Of a stretch of DNA of 21,391 nt, positions 1 to 6,940 are shown one piece after another. The translations under genes were made by a program, and so were the position numbers. How positions within the stretch are numbered: position 1 is the stretch's first letter; every line of letters starts with the position of its first letter. The notes under the pieces were generated by a model. The model had not been told where the DNA came from, did not search any database, and was given only the letters and a program-made list of their open reading frames with translations. The stretch spans positions 1 through 21,391 of the forward strand of contig CAZXSM010000036.1 in assembly GCA_964643255.1 (NCBI GenBank). Direction: 5' to 3'. This DNA comes from JAAYRG01 sp964643255 (GTDB lineage Bacteria > Bacillota > Clostridia > Lachnospirales > Lachnospiraceae).

Positions 1-1077
1 GGTTAATGAAGAGAAATCTATACTTATATCTTCAAATGAATCTTCAGTATTCTCAACACCACCATCAAGTGGATTTATTCTTAAGTCTAAACTATTTAAT
101 AAATCAGAGTTAGTTTCAGTATCATCTTCTATAACTCCAGCAACTCCAGCAAACGAACCATCATTATTAAATCTAAGAACTGGGGGTGATGAACCTTCAC
201 CACTTTTTAATGTAACCTTTCCATCAGCTTCAATAACTATATCATCATATGTAATTCCACCAAAGACAAAGGATTTAATATCAGATGGAGAATAAGTTGT
301 AATACCATTTTTATCTGTAGTTTCATTGACAAATATTGAGTCCCCCTTCTCATCAGTAATATCCATTAAGCTCACAGAGTACTGGTGTTCTATAGGTTTT
401 TCTACATTATCAACTAGTTCTTTAGCTTGTACAAGCTTTAATTGACCTGAATAAGCATAACCCATACTATCATAGAAGGATATACTAACCGTCTTTCCTG
501 TTTCTGACGCAATTTGAGTGTCTTTACTATCAATATTTCCTGTTATATGTACATCAGTAGTTGCTACTGGTGAAGCAAACAGGTTTTCAGGTGACATAAT
601 TCTTAGTGCTGATACATTATCAGCTACTGTTCTATTTGGATTACCAGGATCTACTCCCCAACCCATTACTAGAGAACCATCCGCAGTAGATAAATTACCT
701 GCTCCATCAATTCCAAATGAACCTGCTTTTGTAAAGTAATTAGAACCACCATTATTAACTATAAAAAATGAATTACCGTTAATCATTATATCAAAGGGAT
801 TATCAGTCCTTTGAGTTCCACCTGTTTGTTCAATTGATTTTGTTATGTTGGCAACGTTAGAACCCATACCAATTTGAAGAGCGTTTCTACCTGCGGCTCC
901 TGTTTCAGCATTAGGGCCAGTTGCACTTTGTGTTGTTTGATAAAAAACATCTGCAAAATTTACTGTACTTGATTTAAATCCTATTGTATTAACATTGGCA
1001 ATATTATTACCAATAACGTCCATCCTTGTCTGGTGAGCACTTAGGCCTGAAACACCAGAGTTTAGTGATCGCATCAT
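1..1077 (-). CDS. flgE: Flagellar hook protein FlgE (N-terminal part, cut by window edge)
   Basis: FlgE polymerises outside the cell into the flagellar hook, the flexible joint between rod and filament. The gene runs off the left edge; 359 codons are visible and no stop is reached. The N-terminus (about residues 3-40) is the canonical flagellar rod/hook signature, with SGVSGLSAHQTRMDVIGNNI followed by ANVNTIGFK. The hook-type FlgE beta-rich domain follows, with a motif near residues 105-125 (DIMINGNSFFIV). The start is ATG at 1077, preceded by a strong AAGGAGGT at about 7 nt; a second ATG follows immediately. It is the last visible gene of the fla operon, downstream of flgD and the TIGR02530-family gene, as in many Clostridia. 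A foldable RNA segment (1099-1171) lies just before the ribosome binding site. Family assignment is secure; total length is unknown. Confidence 0.95.
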   Translation of the reverse strand, partial: MMRSLNSGVSGLSAHQTRMDVIGNNIANVNTIGFKSSTVNFADVFYQTTQSATGPNAETGAAGRNALQIGMGSNVANITKSIEQTGGTQRTDNPFDIMINGNSFFIVNNGGSNYFTKAGSFGIDGAGNLSTADGSLVMGWGVDPGNPNRTVADNVSALRIMSPENLFASPVATTDVHITGNIDSKDTQIASETGKTVSISFYDSMGYAYSGQLKLVQAKELVDNVEKPIEHQYSVSLMDITDEKGDSIFVNETTDKNGITTYSPSDIKSFVFGGITYDDIVIEADGKVTLKSGEGSSPPVLRFNNDGSFAGVAGVIEDDTETNSDLLNSLDLRINPLDGGVENTEDSFEDISIDFSSLT

Positions 1078-1098
1078 AAAAAATGACCTCCTTATTAT

Positions 1099-1171
1099 AG
1101 CTGTAATGGCCTTATCTATCAGTCAAAGGCCTATGCTTCCTTAAAAGGTCCAGCATTACATTATTACAGCT
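1099..1171 (-). other. Possible three-way-junction RNA element before flgE
   Basis: On the minus (transcribed) strand this 73-nt segment begins and ends with perfectly complementary 9-nt arms, AGCTGTAAT (1171-1163) and ATTACAGCT (1107-1099). Two smaller hairpins lie inside. The first has arms ATGCT (1156-1152) and AGCAT (1137-1133) enclosing CCTT/AAGG. The second has arms GGCCTT (1131-1126) and AAGGCC (1113-1108) with a 12-nt loop. The flgE Shine-Dalgarno starts about 4 nt after the closing stem. The 5' arm lies in the last codons of the upstream gene, so its translation would disturb the fold. The pairing was seen by eye; any function is inference. Confidence 0.5.
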
Positions 1172-1557
1172 CCATCAATGTTTGTAAAAGATTTTTCTTC
1201 TGTTTCATTTACTGCCGTAACTACAGTACGACTATTTATATTAACTATAAAAGCTATATCATCAACCACTACTAAGGAATCCTTAACACCTTTATCTTTT
1301 GCAATGTCAGTTCCTGTTTCTAGTTTTTTGATTTGGCCTTCTGATAAGTTAATATTTCTACTACTTAATCTTTGAGTTGCATGCTTAGAAAACTTTATTT
1401 GACTGTTTTCTATGTCTTTTGATACATTATCTAGTACATCTGAAAACAATGGCTGATTATGTTTGTTTACTTTTGTCTTATTATTGTCCTCTTTGGTCAA
1501 GTATTTGTTTCTTACTTGATCAATAGAATTATAGTTTGCTTTATTAATTCTATTCAT
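1156..1557 (-). CDS. Flagellar operon protein of the TIGR02530 family (function unknown)
   Basis: A 133-residue soluble protein with no signal peptide or membrane segment. Its C-terminal half (about 50-130) matches the conserved family found between flgD and flgE in clostridial and some bacillar fla operons. Recognisable features are FSKHATQRLSSRNINLS, then KGVKDSLVVVDDIAFIVNIN and RTVVTAV. The N-terminal third is polar and poorly conserved. The open frame extends upstream into flgD, but ATG at 1557 is the likely start. It follows the flgD stop (1565-1567) by 7 nt and has a GGAAGGA stretch about 10 nt upstream. The gene context implies a role in hook or hook-cap assembly, but no biochemical activity can be read from the sequence. 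Family recognition is confident; function is unknown. Confidence 0.85.
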   Translation of the reverse strand: MNRINKANYNSIDQVRNKYLTKEDNNKTKVNKHNQPLFSDVLDNVSKDIENSQIKFSKHATQRLSSRNINLSEGQIKKLETGTDIAKDKGVKDSLVVVDDIAFIVNINSRTVVTAVNETEEKSFTNIDGAVIM

Positions 1558-1564
1558 GCCATCA

Positions 1565-2050
1565 TCATCCTTCCAATTCTTGTATTTCCACTTCATCTTT
1601 CATAGATTCAGGAATATAGTCTTCATCTACTAAATGATATAAATCATCAATACTATAAGAATTTTCATTAATAGTAACATAAGCTTTTCCATTGTCTATA
1701 GTTACATAATCTACTTTACCTGTTACAAAGGTTTGTTTGTTTGCTGAATCAGAAACCTTAAGAACTACTTCTTTTCCTACTAAGCTAAATGCTTGAGTGT
1801 TTGTAAAGCTTTGGCTTAAGTTTTGCATTGTTTCTAATTGAGAAAACTGAGCTAATTGGCCAATGAATTCCGTATCCTCAGTAGGATTTAAGGGGTCTTG
1901 ATACTTAAGTTGTGTAACTAATAATTGTAAAAAAGCATCTTTCCCAAGTGAATCATTGCTAACATTTGACTTGTTACTCGTGTTAGTAGGCCTTGTATTC
2001 TCTATTACTCCATTGTTAACAGTTTGTATATGGTTTATATTGTTAGTCAA
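1565..2050 (-). CDS. flgD: Flagellar hook assembly/capping protein FlgD
   Basis: FlgD sits at the tip of the growing hook as a scaffold for FlgE subunits and is exported by the flagellar type III system. The conserved FlgD N-terminal region is clear at about residues 35-80, with LGKDAFLQLLVTQLKYQDPL followed by EFIGQLAQFSQLETM. The protein is short (161 residues); the tail after about residue 95 is a small beta-rich region (VGKEVVLKV ... YVTIDNGKAYVTIN) in place of the longer C-terminal domain of enterobacterial FlgD. The start codon is TTG at 2050, supported by AAGGAGGTG about 8 nt upstream. No better ATG exists near it. It lies 24 nt downstream of fliK and 7 nt upstream of the TIGR02530-family gene. 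Confidence 0.95.
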   Translation of the reverse strand: MTNNINHIQTVNNGVIENTRPTNTSNKSNVSNDSLGKDAFLQLLVTQLKYQDPLNPTEDTEFIGQLAQFSQLETMQNLSQSFTNTQAFSLVGKEVVLKVSDSANKQTFVTGKVDYVTIDNGKAYVTINENSYSIDDLYHLVDEDYIPESMKDEVEIQELEG

Positions 2051-2074
2051 TATTTATACACCTCCTTGTAAAAT

Positions 2075-3517
2075 TTAGGCCGAATAATTAACAGTGTTAG
2101 TATTAATATTGTTTTCTTCATAAGATATTAGTAAATCGTCTAATACTAAATTATCAAATAAACCTTCTTCATCTACACCTTGCCAAAAGCTTGAAGTATT
2201 CTTTCTTCCTTGATTATGTCTAGCTTGATCTGAATCTTGTCTGTTTTCTTCATTATGAAAAAATTGTGATATCCCAACTTCTACTTCAATTTCTTCAACT
2301 TTAATACCTTGTAGATGTAATTGTTCTTGTAAAACATTCAATTGACTTTCAATCACTTCTTTTGTTATCTGTGACTCAGCTATAAACTTAGCTGTTAGTA
2401 GACCATTCTTTGAGGCTACTTCTAATGTTAACTTTCCTAAATGTTCAGGATATAGCTTTATTTCAAGGGTTGTCTGATCAGGTCTTAATTTAACTTTTAC
2501 TTGGTCAATTATTTGCTTTGACACTTCATAAATATCTTTCGAATGATTAATCATGTCTTTTACTTGATTGTCAATCTGGTTAAGGTTTATATTGTTGTTT
2601 ACTTCATTTGACCTGGCATTATTCTGCTCTAACATAGACTTGTTGTCTCTATCGTCACTTTTAGAACTATTGTCCTTTTGATTGTCAACAAATATATTAA
2701 AACCCTTATTATCACTTTGATGATCAATTTTACTTGAAGTAAACTTGCTGGTATCGTTAGCTTTTGAATCATTTACTTCTATTTGATTATTTTGTTTTGT
2801 TTGATTTTCATCAATGATTAACTTTTCCTTATTACTAGCTAGTTTGGACCTTAAAATGTCAAAATCAATATCTTCCTTGCCAAGCTCTTGTTCAATCACA
2901 AAATTTAAATCTTGTTTGGTCTCTTCTAATAAATCCATAAATTGAATATATTCACCAGTTATATCTTCATTTGTAATTAAACTGGCTAAATTTGAATCGT
3001 CTTTAAATAAAGTGTAAAACTTTAATGCATTTTCTTTATCTAGCAAATCAATAGATGATAATTCAAAATCTTCTAATAAGCCTTGTAGTTCTTCTTGTGT
3101 AATATTTAATAAATTACTAATTTCTTCAAGTATAGTATTATTTCCAGCTTGCAAAATAAGTGATAATGCTTCTATTTGCTCTTTGGTCAATTCTAAATCA
3201 TTAATGTCTTTATGATCTAATGATTGTTTTGTGTCTAGTATGTCTGTCGATGATTCAAATTCCTTTGTGGTAGATACAATTTCAAGGTCTTTATTATGAA
3301 CCTTTATATCTTCCTGATCTCGGCTTTCATCATTGTTCTTATTGTTTACATATTGATTAACCTTTTTTATATCTTTATTAACTTTTTTGTCAACTTGCTT
3401 ATCAGTATCCAATTTCATAAAATCACTAAAAGATAAACCAATTTTACTTGTGTTAACCTTACCTTTACTTAACTTGCTTTCATTAGGGTTCGGTAAACTT
3501 ATAAAATTTGTCTTCAC
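2075..3517 (-). CDS. fliK: Flagellar hook-length control protein FliK
   Basis: FliK is the exported molecular ruler that measures hook length and switches export specificity from hook to filament subunits. The protein has 480 residues. The first 335 or so are very polar, rich in Asn, Asp, Lys and Ser, of low complexity and poorly conserved, as expected for the ruler part. The C-terminal Flg_hook domain lies at about 340-420, with VKVKLRPDQTTLEIKLYPEH and LGKLTLEVASKNGLL, ending in a GIKVEEIEVEVG segment. A further tail of about 60 residues is acidic. The start is GTG at 3517, with AAGGAGGG 9 nt upstream. A 92-nt gap with a hairpin separates it from the ylxF-like gene upstream. Assignment rests on the C-terminal domain and position. 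Confidence 0.92.
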   Translation of the reverse strand: MKTNFISLPNPNESKLSKGKVNTSKIGLSFSDFMKLDTDKQVDKKVNKDIKKVNQYVNNKNNDESRDQEDIKVHNKDLEIVSTTKEFESSTDILDTKQSLDHKDINDLELTKEQIEALSLILQAGNNTILEEISNLLNITQEELQGLLEDFELSSIDLLDKENALKFYTLFKDDSNLASLITNEDITGEYIQFMDLLEETKQDLNFVIEQELGKEDIDFDILRSKLASNKEKLIIDENQTKQNNQIEVNDSKANDTSKFTSSKIDHQSDNKGFNIFVDNQKDNSSKSDDRDNKSMLEQNNARSNEVNNNINLNQIDNQVKDMINHSKDIYEVSKQIIDQVKVKLRPDQTTLEIKLYPEHLGKLTLEVASKNGLLTAKFIAESQITKEVIESQLNVLQEQLHLQGIKVEEIEVEVGISQFFHNEENRQDSDQARHNQGRKNTSSFWQGVDEEGLFDNLVLDDLLISYEENNINTNTVNYSA

Positions 3518-3555
3518 ACTCTGTTTCCCTCCTTCCTTTAATTAATTTTATATTA

Positions 3556-3596
3556 AAATGGACTTAATATTGAAACATTTGTAGATTAGTCCATTT
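3556..3596 (-). repeat. Inverted repeat between ylxF-like gene and fliK
   Basis: Perfect 9-nt arms AAATGGACT (3556-3564) and AGTCCATTT (3588-3596) enclose a 23-nt loop in the only sizeable gap (3518-3609) of this part of the operon. On the transcribed strand the stem is followed by TAATATAAAATT, not a clean U-run, so it is a weak terminator at best. It may instead be an mRNA processing or stabilising hairpin. Confidence 0.4.
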
Positions 3597-3609
3597 ATAA
3601 TCTGATTTA

Positions 3610-4371
3610 TTAATTATCAAATAACTTTTTTGTTAATACAGCTGCTAATTCAGGGTTCATTTCACTTAATATCTCTGCTGTAGATTCTGAATTCATATGA
3701 GAAAGTATCTTTATAAGTAAATCCGTGTCATTTGATAATGATTCAAAAATACTTGCCGCTGCTCTTGGATCCATTTCACTGTATATATTGGCATTTTTCT
3801 TGATTTCCTCAATATCATCAGCTGTTTTTATTACTTGTCTGTATATGATTTCTGCATTTTCTGGGTTAATTGATTGATAATATTTTATATATTCTTCAAT
3901 ACTAGGAGCTTTTTCATTTAAAACAATCTCTCTATCAAACTCTAAAACTCTTTCATTGAATTTATTAACCTCTTGTTTTATATCATCTAAAGAAGCTATT
4001 TCTTCTTCTAGTTGATTATTAATATTTTTATATTCTTCTATTTCAAGGGATAATTTTCCATTTTCTTCTTCTAATTGATCAATTATAGCCATAGCATCTT
4101 CTAATGAAGAATAGGGATAGTCCTTCTCATATGCTAATTCTTCATCAGATATATCAGGTAGAACTTTATTAACTCCTGGTATGTCCTTTATTATTGGTCT
4201 GAGTGTTGTACCAAACCCACCAACATCTAACTTTATTAAAAATACAAATATTACAAGCCAAATTAAAATAATTAGTAATAAAATTATAAAGCTGAAGAAT
4301 TTACTTTTTTCATTTCTTTTGGGTTTTTTATTTGTATCCTGCATTTTACTGCCCTGTTCATTAGCTGACAT
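3610..4371 (-). CDS. ylxF: YlxF/MotE-like flagellar membrane protein with MgtE-N-like domain
   Basis: A 253-residue protein with a short basic cytoplasmic N-terminus and one strong transmembrane segment at about 25-47 (FFSFIILLLIILIWLVIFVF). A coiled coil at about 90-145 is rich in Glu, Leu and Lys heptads. The C-terminal helical domain (about 195-253) resembles the MgtE N-terminal repeat, with two MDP/MNP motifs (EMDPRAAASIFESL and EMNPELAAVLTKKL). This architecture, and the place between fliJ and fliK, match B. subtilis YlxF and the MotE family; MotE proteins chaperone MotC and act on the stator in alpha-proteobacteria. The Firmicutes role is less defined. The start is ATG at 4371, overlapping the fliJ end by 11 nt, with GAGG about 6 nt upstream. 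Translational coupling is likely. Confidence 0.85.
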   Translation of the reverse strand: MSANEQGSKMQDTNKKPKRNEKSKFFSFIILLLIILIWLVIFVFLIKLDVGGFGTTLRPIIKDIPGVNKVLPDISDEELAYEKDYPYSSLEDAMAIIDQLEEENGKLSLEIEEYKNINNQLEEEIASLDDIKQEVNKFNERVLEFDREIVLNEKAPSIEEYIKYYQSINPENAEIIYRQVIKTADDIEEIKKNANIYSEMDPRAAASIFESLSNDTDLLIKILSHMNSESTAEILSEMNPELAAVLTKKLFDN

Positions 4372-4831
4372 TTAGTTCCTCCTCAGACTTAGCAGTGTTT
4401 CCATACCTATAACTTGTAATTTCATCAATTTCTTTTTGTTGATGTAATTTATATTCTTCTAAGTATTCTTCTTTAGCTCTTTCTTTAAGTTTTTCATGGG
4501 TCTTACATTCTACCATAGCTTGTCTTAACTTTTCTCTAGCTTTTTCAACCTTTTGGTTAGCAAAAAAAACTTTCTTTTCTTGTTCTTTTATATTTATCTT
4601 GTTGTTTTCAAATGCTGCTTTATATTTTTGTATTTCTAATAAATCAAAATCTGACTGAACTAAATCTGTTAACTTGTTTTGATAAAATTCTTGTCTAGTA
4701 TTCAATCTCTCAAGTTTATCTTCTTCTCTTAAAAGTGCATTCATTGCATTTGCAAACTCAGACTTGGCTTGATCTTCAAGTTGATATGCTATATCTAATA
4801 AGTTTTCCATTTCATAAACAAATTTTGTCAT
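4361..4831 (-). CDS. fliJ: Flagellar export protein FliJ
   Basis: FliJ is the small coiled-coil stalk of the flagellar export ATPase complex. It inserts in the FliI hexamer and contacts the FlhA gate. The 156-residue product is almost wholly alpha-helical with charged heptads (for example NQKVEKAREKLRQAMVECKT near residues 89-108) and has no membrane segment. FliJ is weakly conserved, so the call relies on length, coiled-coil character and the position right after fliI and before the ylxF-like gene. The start is ATG at 4831 with AGGAG about 8 nt upstream. The gap to fliI is about 42 nt. The 3' end overlaps the next gene. Confidence 0.9.
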   Translation of the reverse strand: MTKFVYEMENLLDIAYQLEDQAKSEFANAMNALLREEDKLERLNTRQEFYQNKLTDLVQSDFDLLEIQKYKAAFENNKINIKEQEKKVFFANQKVEKAREKLRQAMVECKTHEKLKERAKEEYLEEYKLHQQKEIDEITSYRYGNTAKSEEELNVS

Positions 4832-4873
4832 ATGTAAGTCTCCTAGCTCTCTATATATTAAAAAGTATTATAT

Positions 4874-6187
4874 TTAATCTTCATAAAAAATCTCTTCTAA
4901 GAGACTTATAGTTTCTTCAAATTCATACTTAGTGTTTGTATCTTGTCTTAAATATTCATTTACTGCATCAATCTTTGATATTGCATAATCTATTTCCTTA
5001 TTGGAGCCTTTTTTATAAGCTCCTATATTTATTAAATCTTCAGATTCATTATAAGTTGCAAGAATCATTTTTATCTTATTAGCATATTTCTTATGACTAT
5101 CACTTACAACAGAATTCATAACACGAGATATACTTTGTAGAACATCGATTGCTGGATAGTGACCCTTGTTGGCTAGCTTTCTAGTTAATATAATATGCCC
5201 ATCTAAAATTCCTCTAGCGGTATCAGTTATTGGTTCATTAAAATCATCACCATCTACTAGTACTGTATATAGTCCGGTTATTGAACCTTTATCGGAACTA
5301 CCTGCTCTTTCAAGAAGTTTAGGCATCTCTGAATACATACTCGGCGGATATCCCCTTGTTACTGGAGGTTCTCCTGAGGCAAGTCCTATTTCTCTTTGTG
5401 CCATAGAAAATCTTGTTAAAGAGTCCATCATCAATAGAACGTCCTTACCTTGGTCCCTAAAATATTCTGCAATAGTTGTTGCAGTTTGAGCTGCTTTCTT
5501 ACGTATTAAAGGGGGTTTATCAGATGTTGCTACTACAACAACAGAACGCTTAAGCCCTTCTTCGCCTAAGTCTCTTTCTATAAATTCTCGAACTTCCCTA
5601 CCACGCTCTCCAACTAGACCTATTACATTTACATCTGCCTTAGTATTTCTTGCAAACATACCTAAAAGTGTACTCTTACCTACACCACTACCTGCAAAAA
5701 TACCCATTCTTTGACCTTTACCAAGGGTTATCATTCCATCTACAGCCTTAACGCCAAGAGGAAGAACCTCGGTTATTAACTGTCGTGATAAGGGATCTGG
5801 TGGTCCAGCTTGGGCTGGATAAGTCTGCTTTACTTCAAAATCCGAATCATCCAGAGGATAGCCTAAGCCATTTAATACCTGACCTAGTAATTCTTCACCT
5901 ACAGGAACTTGAAGCGATTCATGGCTACATTCTACTGTAGAGCCTATTCCAATTCCATCAACGCTGCCAAAGGGCATAAGTAAAATCCTATTATCTCTAA
6001 ATCCTACCACTTCTGCCATAACTGTTTGTTTTTTGTCTTTGGAAACAATTTTACATAAATCATTAAGTTTTGCATCTGGACCTATAGACTCTATTGTTAA
6101 TCCAACAACTTTAACAACCTTACCAAGTTCTTGTACATAATTATTATTAAGTAGTTCATTGTATTTTTCAGTATCGATTTTTATCAA
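4874..6187 (-). CDS. fliI: Flagellum-specific export ATPase FliI
   Basis: FliI hydrolyses ATP at the cytoplasmic base of the flagellar type III secretion apparatus and helps unfold and feed rod, hook and filament subunits. The F1-beta-like fold is clear: Walker A AGSGVGKST at about 165-173, the FliI-type GERGREVREF at about 193-202, Walker B DVLLMMDSLTRFSMAQREI from about 249, and EPPVTRGYPPSMYSEMPKLL at about 273-292. The open frame extends 8 codons further to a TTG at 6211 that abuts the fliH stop and has no convincing ribosome binding site. The TTG at 6187, with AAGGAAG 6 nt upstream, is preferred; it gives 437 residues, close to the family norm. FliH (regulator) and FliJ (stalk) flank it. 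Confidence 0.97.
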   Translation of the reverse strand: MIKIDTEKYNELLNNNYVQELGKVVKVVGLTIESIGPDAKLNDLCKIVSKDKKQTVMAEVVGFRDNRILLMPFGSVDGIGIGSTVECSHESLQVPVGEELLGQVLNGLGYPLDDSDFEVKQTYPAQAGPPDPLSRQLITEVLPLGVKAVDGMITLGKGQRMGIFAGSGVGKSTLLGMFARNTKADVNVIGLVGERGREVREFIERDLGEEGLKRSVVVVATSDKPPLIRKKAAQTATTIAEYFRDQGKDVLLMMDSLTRFSMAQREIGLASGEPPVTRGYPPSMYSEMPKLLERAGSSDKGSITGLYTVLVDGDDFNEPITDTARGILDGHIILTRKLANKGHYPAIDVLQSISRVMNSVVSDSHKKYANKIKMILATYNESEDLINIGAYKKGSNKEIDYAISKIDAVNEYLRQDTNTKYEFEETISLLEEIFYED

Positions 6188-6211
6188 TTTTATCTTCCTT
6201 GTAATATGCAA

Positions 6212-6940
6212 TTATGTATTTGCTAAAAGCTCTATATTTCTATAAAGATTGTCTAATTGAACATCTAAACTACAGTTAATTATTCCTGCATCGGTTTCTA
6301 TCATAGCCTGGTCTTTCTCTAGGTTTTTATTAATATCAATTTCAATTTTTGTTTCTTCATCAACTAAACTTTTTATTTTATCTTTTTGTCTATTTATAAT
6401 GTCATAATCTTCTTCAGATACTTTAATTATATAGATAGAACTCTTTTTAGAGTTTGTAATTGCCTCGTGAACTAAATGCTCTATCACCTCATTGTTTGAA
6501 ACAAGTATTCCGGTAATCTTATAAATCAAATCAATTATAAGCTTTGCCATAGACGGTTCTAATTTTTTAATAAGCTGCCTATAATCTTCTTCTTGCTGTT
6601 TTATTTTTTTACTCAATTCATTTTCTAAGGCAAGAGCTCTTTTGTGTCCATCATTATAACCTTGTTTTTCACCTTTATCATAGGCGGTTTTAGCTATTTC
6701 ATCAGCTTTTGCTTCTGCATTTTTAATTATAATTTCAGCTTCTTTTTTTATAACAGATAATTGTTCTTCTTTATAGCTTTCAAATTCTTGCTTAAATCTA
6801 CTTCCATCTATTGACTTAGTATTGTTAGAGATTTGATTAATATTGTCTTTTTGGTCTGTTATAAAATTTGAAAGTGGAGTAATCTTCTTCTGATCTTCAT
6901 CATCTAAATAAACAAATTTTGATTTAATTACATTAGACAA
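6212..6940 (-). CDS. fliH: Flagellar assembly protein FliH (negative regulator of FliI)
   Basis: FliH is a peripheral-stalk-like protein that binds FliI, tethers it to the C-ring and restrains its ATPase. The 242-residue product has a polar N-terminus, a long helix (about 50-125) with the FliH-type segment KGEKQGYNDGHKRALALENE, and a C-terminal globular region resembling the V-ATPase E-subunit family. There is no membrane segment. The start is TTG at 6940, overlapping the end of fliG by 8 nt. The nearby ATG at 6933 is out of frame and stops at once. A GGTGGGGGTGA stretch in the fliG 3' end can serve as ribosome binding site. Sequence conservation is low, and position between fliG and fliI makes the call strong. 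Confidence 0.92.
   Translation of the reverse strand: MSNVIKSKFVYLDDEDQKKITPLSNFITDQKDNINQISNNTKSIDGSRFKQEFESYKEEQLSVIKKEAEIIIKNAEAKADEIAKTAYDKGEKQGYNDGHKRALALENELSKKIKQQEEDYRQLIKKLEPSMAKLIIDLIYKITGILVSNNEVIEHLVHEAITNSKKSSIYIIKVSEEDYDIINRQKDKIKSLVDEETKIEIDINKNLEKDQAMIETDAGIINCSLDVQLDNLYRNIELLANT

Noticed and set aside
518..739. Plus-strand open frame of 73 codons
   Set aside because: It is antisense to flgE, which is clearly coding on the minus strand with canonical motifs. No Shine-Dalgarno or family resemblance.
1099..1171. tRNA gene (73-nt segment with closing stem)
   Set aside because: It has three helices, not four, with no T-loop TTCRA sequence, no D-loop GG, and no plausible anticodon arm; its 5' end lies in coding sequence.
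3556..3596. Intrinsic terminator splitting the flagellar operon before fliK
   Set aside because: The stem is not followed by a U-tract, the loop is long, and no promoter was seen before fliK. It is kept only as an inverted repeat.
5166..5489. Plus-strand open frame of 107 codons opposite fliI
   Set aside because: Antisense to the conserved Walker B and catalytic region of fliI; composition mirrors the complementary codons. The same reasoning applies to the frames opposite topA (13340-13660) and comM (15524-15757).
6188..6211. TTG at 6211 as fliI start
   Set aside because: It abuts the fliH stop and lacks a ribosome binding site, while TTG at 6187 has AAGGAAG 6 nt upstream and gives a usual protein length.
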